From Candidatus Bathyarchaeota archaeon (GTDB lineage: Archaea > Thermoproteota > Bathyarchaeia > Bathyarchaeales > DTEX01), in the NCBI GenBank assembly GCA_026414245.1, contig JAOAJJ010000073.1, positions 1 to 6,035 of the forward strand: a stretch of 6,035 nucleotides of DNA, written 5' to 3'. Each line of letters opens with the position of its first letter. Positions within the stretch are counted from its first letter, which is position 1. The translations under genes and the position numbers were made by a program. Below are positions 5,781 to 6,035 of the stretch, one piece after another. The notes under the pieces are model-generated. The model did no database searches, had not been told where the DNA came from, and saw only the letters and a list, made by a program, of their open reading frames with translations.

Positions 5781-6035
5781 TTGACGGGAGCGGTTGGTAT
5801 CGTCGCACGTTTAGACCGTGTGGAAGCCCTCGCCTTAGCGCTAGAGATATCAAAGACTTTTGAATTAAACGGTTTTAAAGTCTTTTTTGAACCTAGATTA
5901 GCTGAAGTGAGTGGAAAACATAGCTATGCGAGACCGTTGGAAGAGATGAACGTGGATTTAGTGGTCACTATAGGCGGTGACGGAACAATCCTTAGAACAT
6001 GCCTCTGTTTGCCTAAACCCGAGCCTCCTATACTC
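5781..6035 (+). CDS. nadK: NAD kinase, N-terminal part, cut off by the window edge
   Basis: ATP- or polyphosphate-dependent NAD kinase, which phosphorylates NAD to NADP in the cytoplasm. Only the first 85 codons are in the window. Beginning TGAVGIVARLD after the start methionine, they give the expected first beta-strand, then a helix and the diagnostic GGDGT at residues 65-69 (VVTIGGDGTIL), whose D67 is the conserved catalytic/metal aspartate. The window ends just before the usual GIN segment, so the NE/D motif and C-terminal domain cannot be checked. The start is TTG 5781, supported by GGTGA 4 bases upstream and by an in-frame stop at 5751. A 7-codon out-of-frame ATG frame at 5761 ends in a TGA that overlaps this TTG. 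The gene diverges from aIF5A; their promoters appear to overlap. Confidence 0.93.
   Translation, partial: MTGAVGIVARLDRVEALALALEISKTFELNGFKVFFEPRLAEVSGKHSYARPLEEMNVDLVVTIGGDGTILRTCLCLPKPEPPIL

Overview
This is almost certainly a piece of an archaeal chromosome. The signature genes are an archaeal-type SRP54, an aIF5A with the deoxyhypusine-loop sequence, and the N-terminus of an archaeal NAD kinase. Short AT boxes and GGTGA/GGAG Shine-Dalgarno elements sit in front of several genes, and three of the seven genes appear to start with TTG. A TACK-type lineage, perhaps Bathyarchaeia-like, is my guess, but no taxonomic marker here decides it.

Layout, left to right: an MFS permease on the minus strand whose 3' end is cut off by the window edge (1-1148). 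Next comes a ~250-base divergent gap with promoter-like boxes and a 10-base direct repeat. A zinc-dependent medium-chain alcohol/polyol dehydrogenase follows on the plus strand (1401-2429), converging on a small one-domain cupin (2445-2786, minus). SRP54 (2836-4149, minus) lies just upstream of the cupin. A 92-base divergent gap holding a perfect 14-bp palindrome separates SRP54 from an L-threonine aldolase (4242-5315, plus). The aldolase converges on aIF5A (5312-5710, minus) so tightly that the two stop codons overlap, with a hairpin at the junction. A 70-base divergent gap follows, then the first 85 codons of NAD kinase (5781-6035, plus), cut off by the right edge.

The genes form no clear pathway. 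SRP54 and aIF5A are core protein-targeting and translation functions. NAD kinase supplies NADP. The dehydrogenase, aldolase, cupin and permease are metabolic or accessory. The strand alternates at nearly every gene, so the only plausible co-transcribed pair is SRP54-cupin. The aldolase makes acetaldehyde, which a dehydrogenase could in principle reduce, but the two genes are not linked as an operon.

I see no mobile element, CRISPR array, tRNA, rRNA or evident new defence or metabolic system. The points worth a second look are regulatory: a palindromic AT box between SRP54 and the aldolase, interleaved divergent promoters between aIF5A and NAD kinase, a hairpin shared by two overlapping convergent 3' ends, and TTG starts that each follow a short out-of-frame ATG frame.
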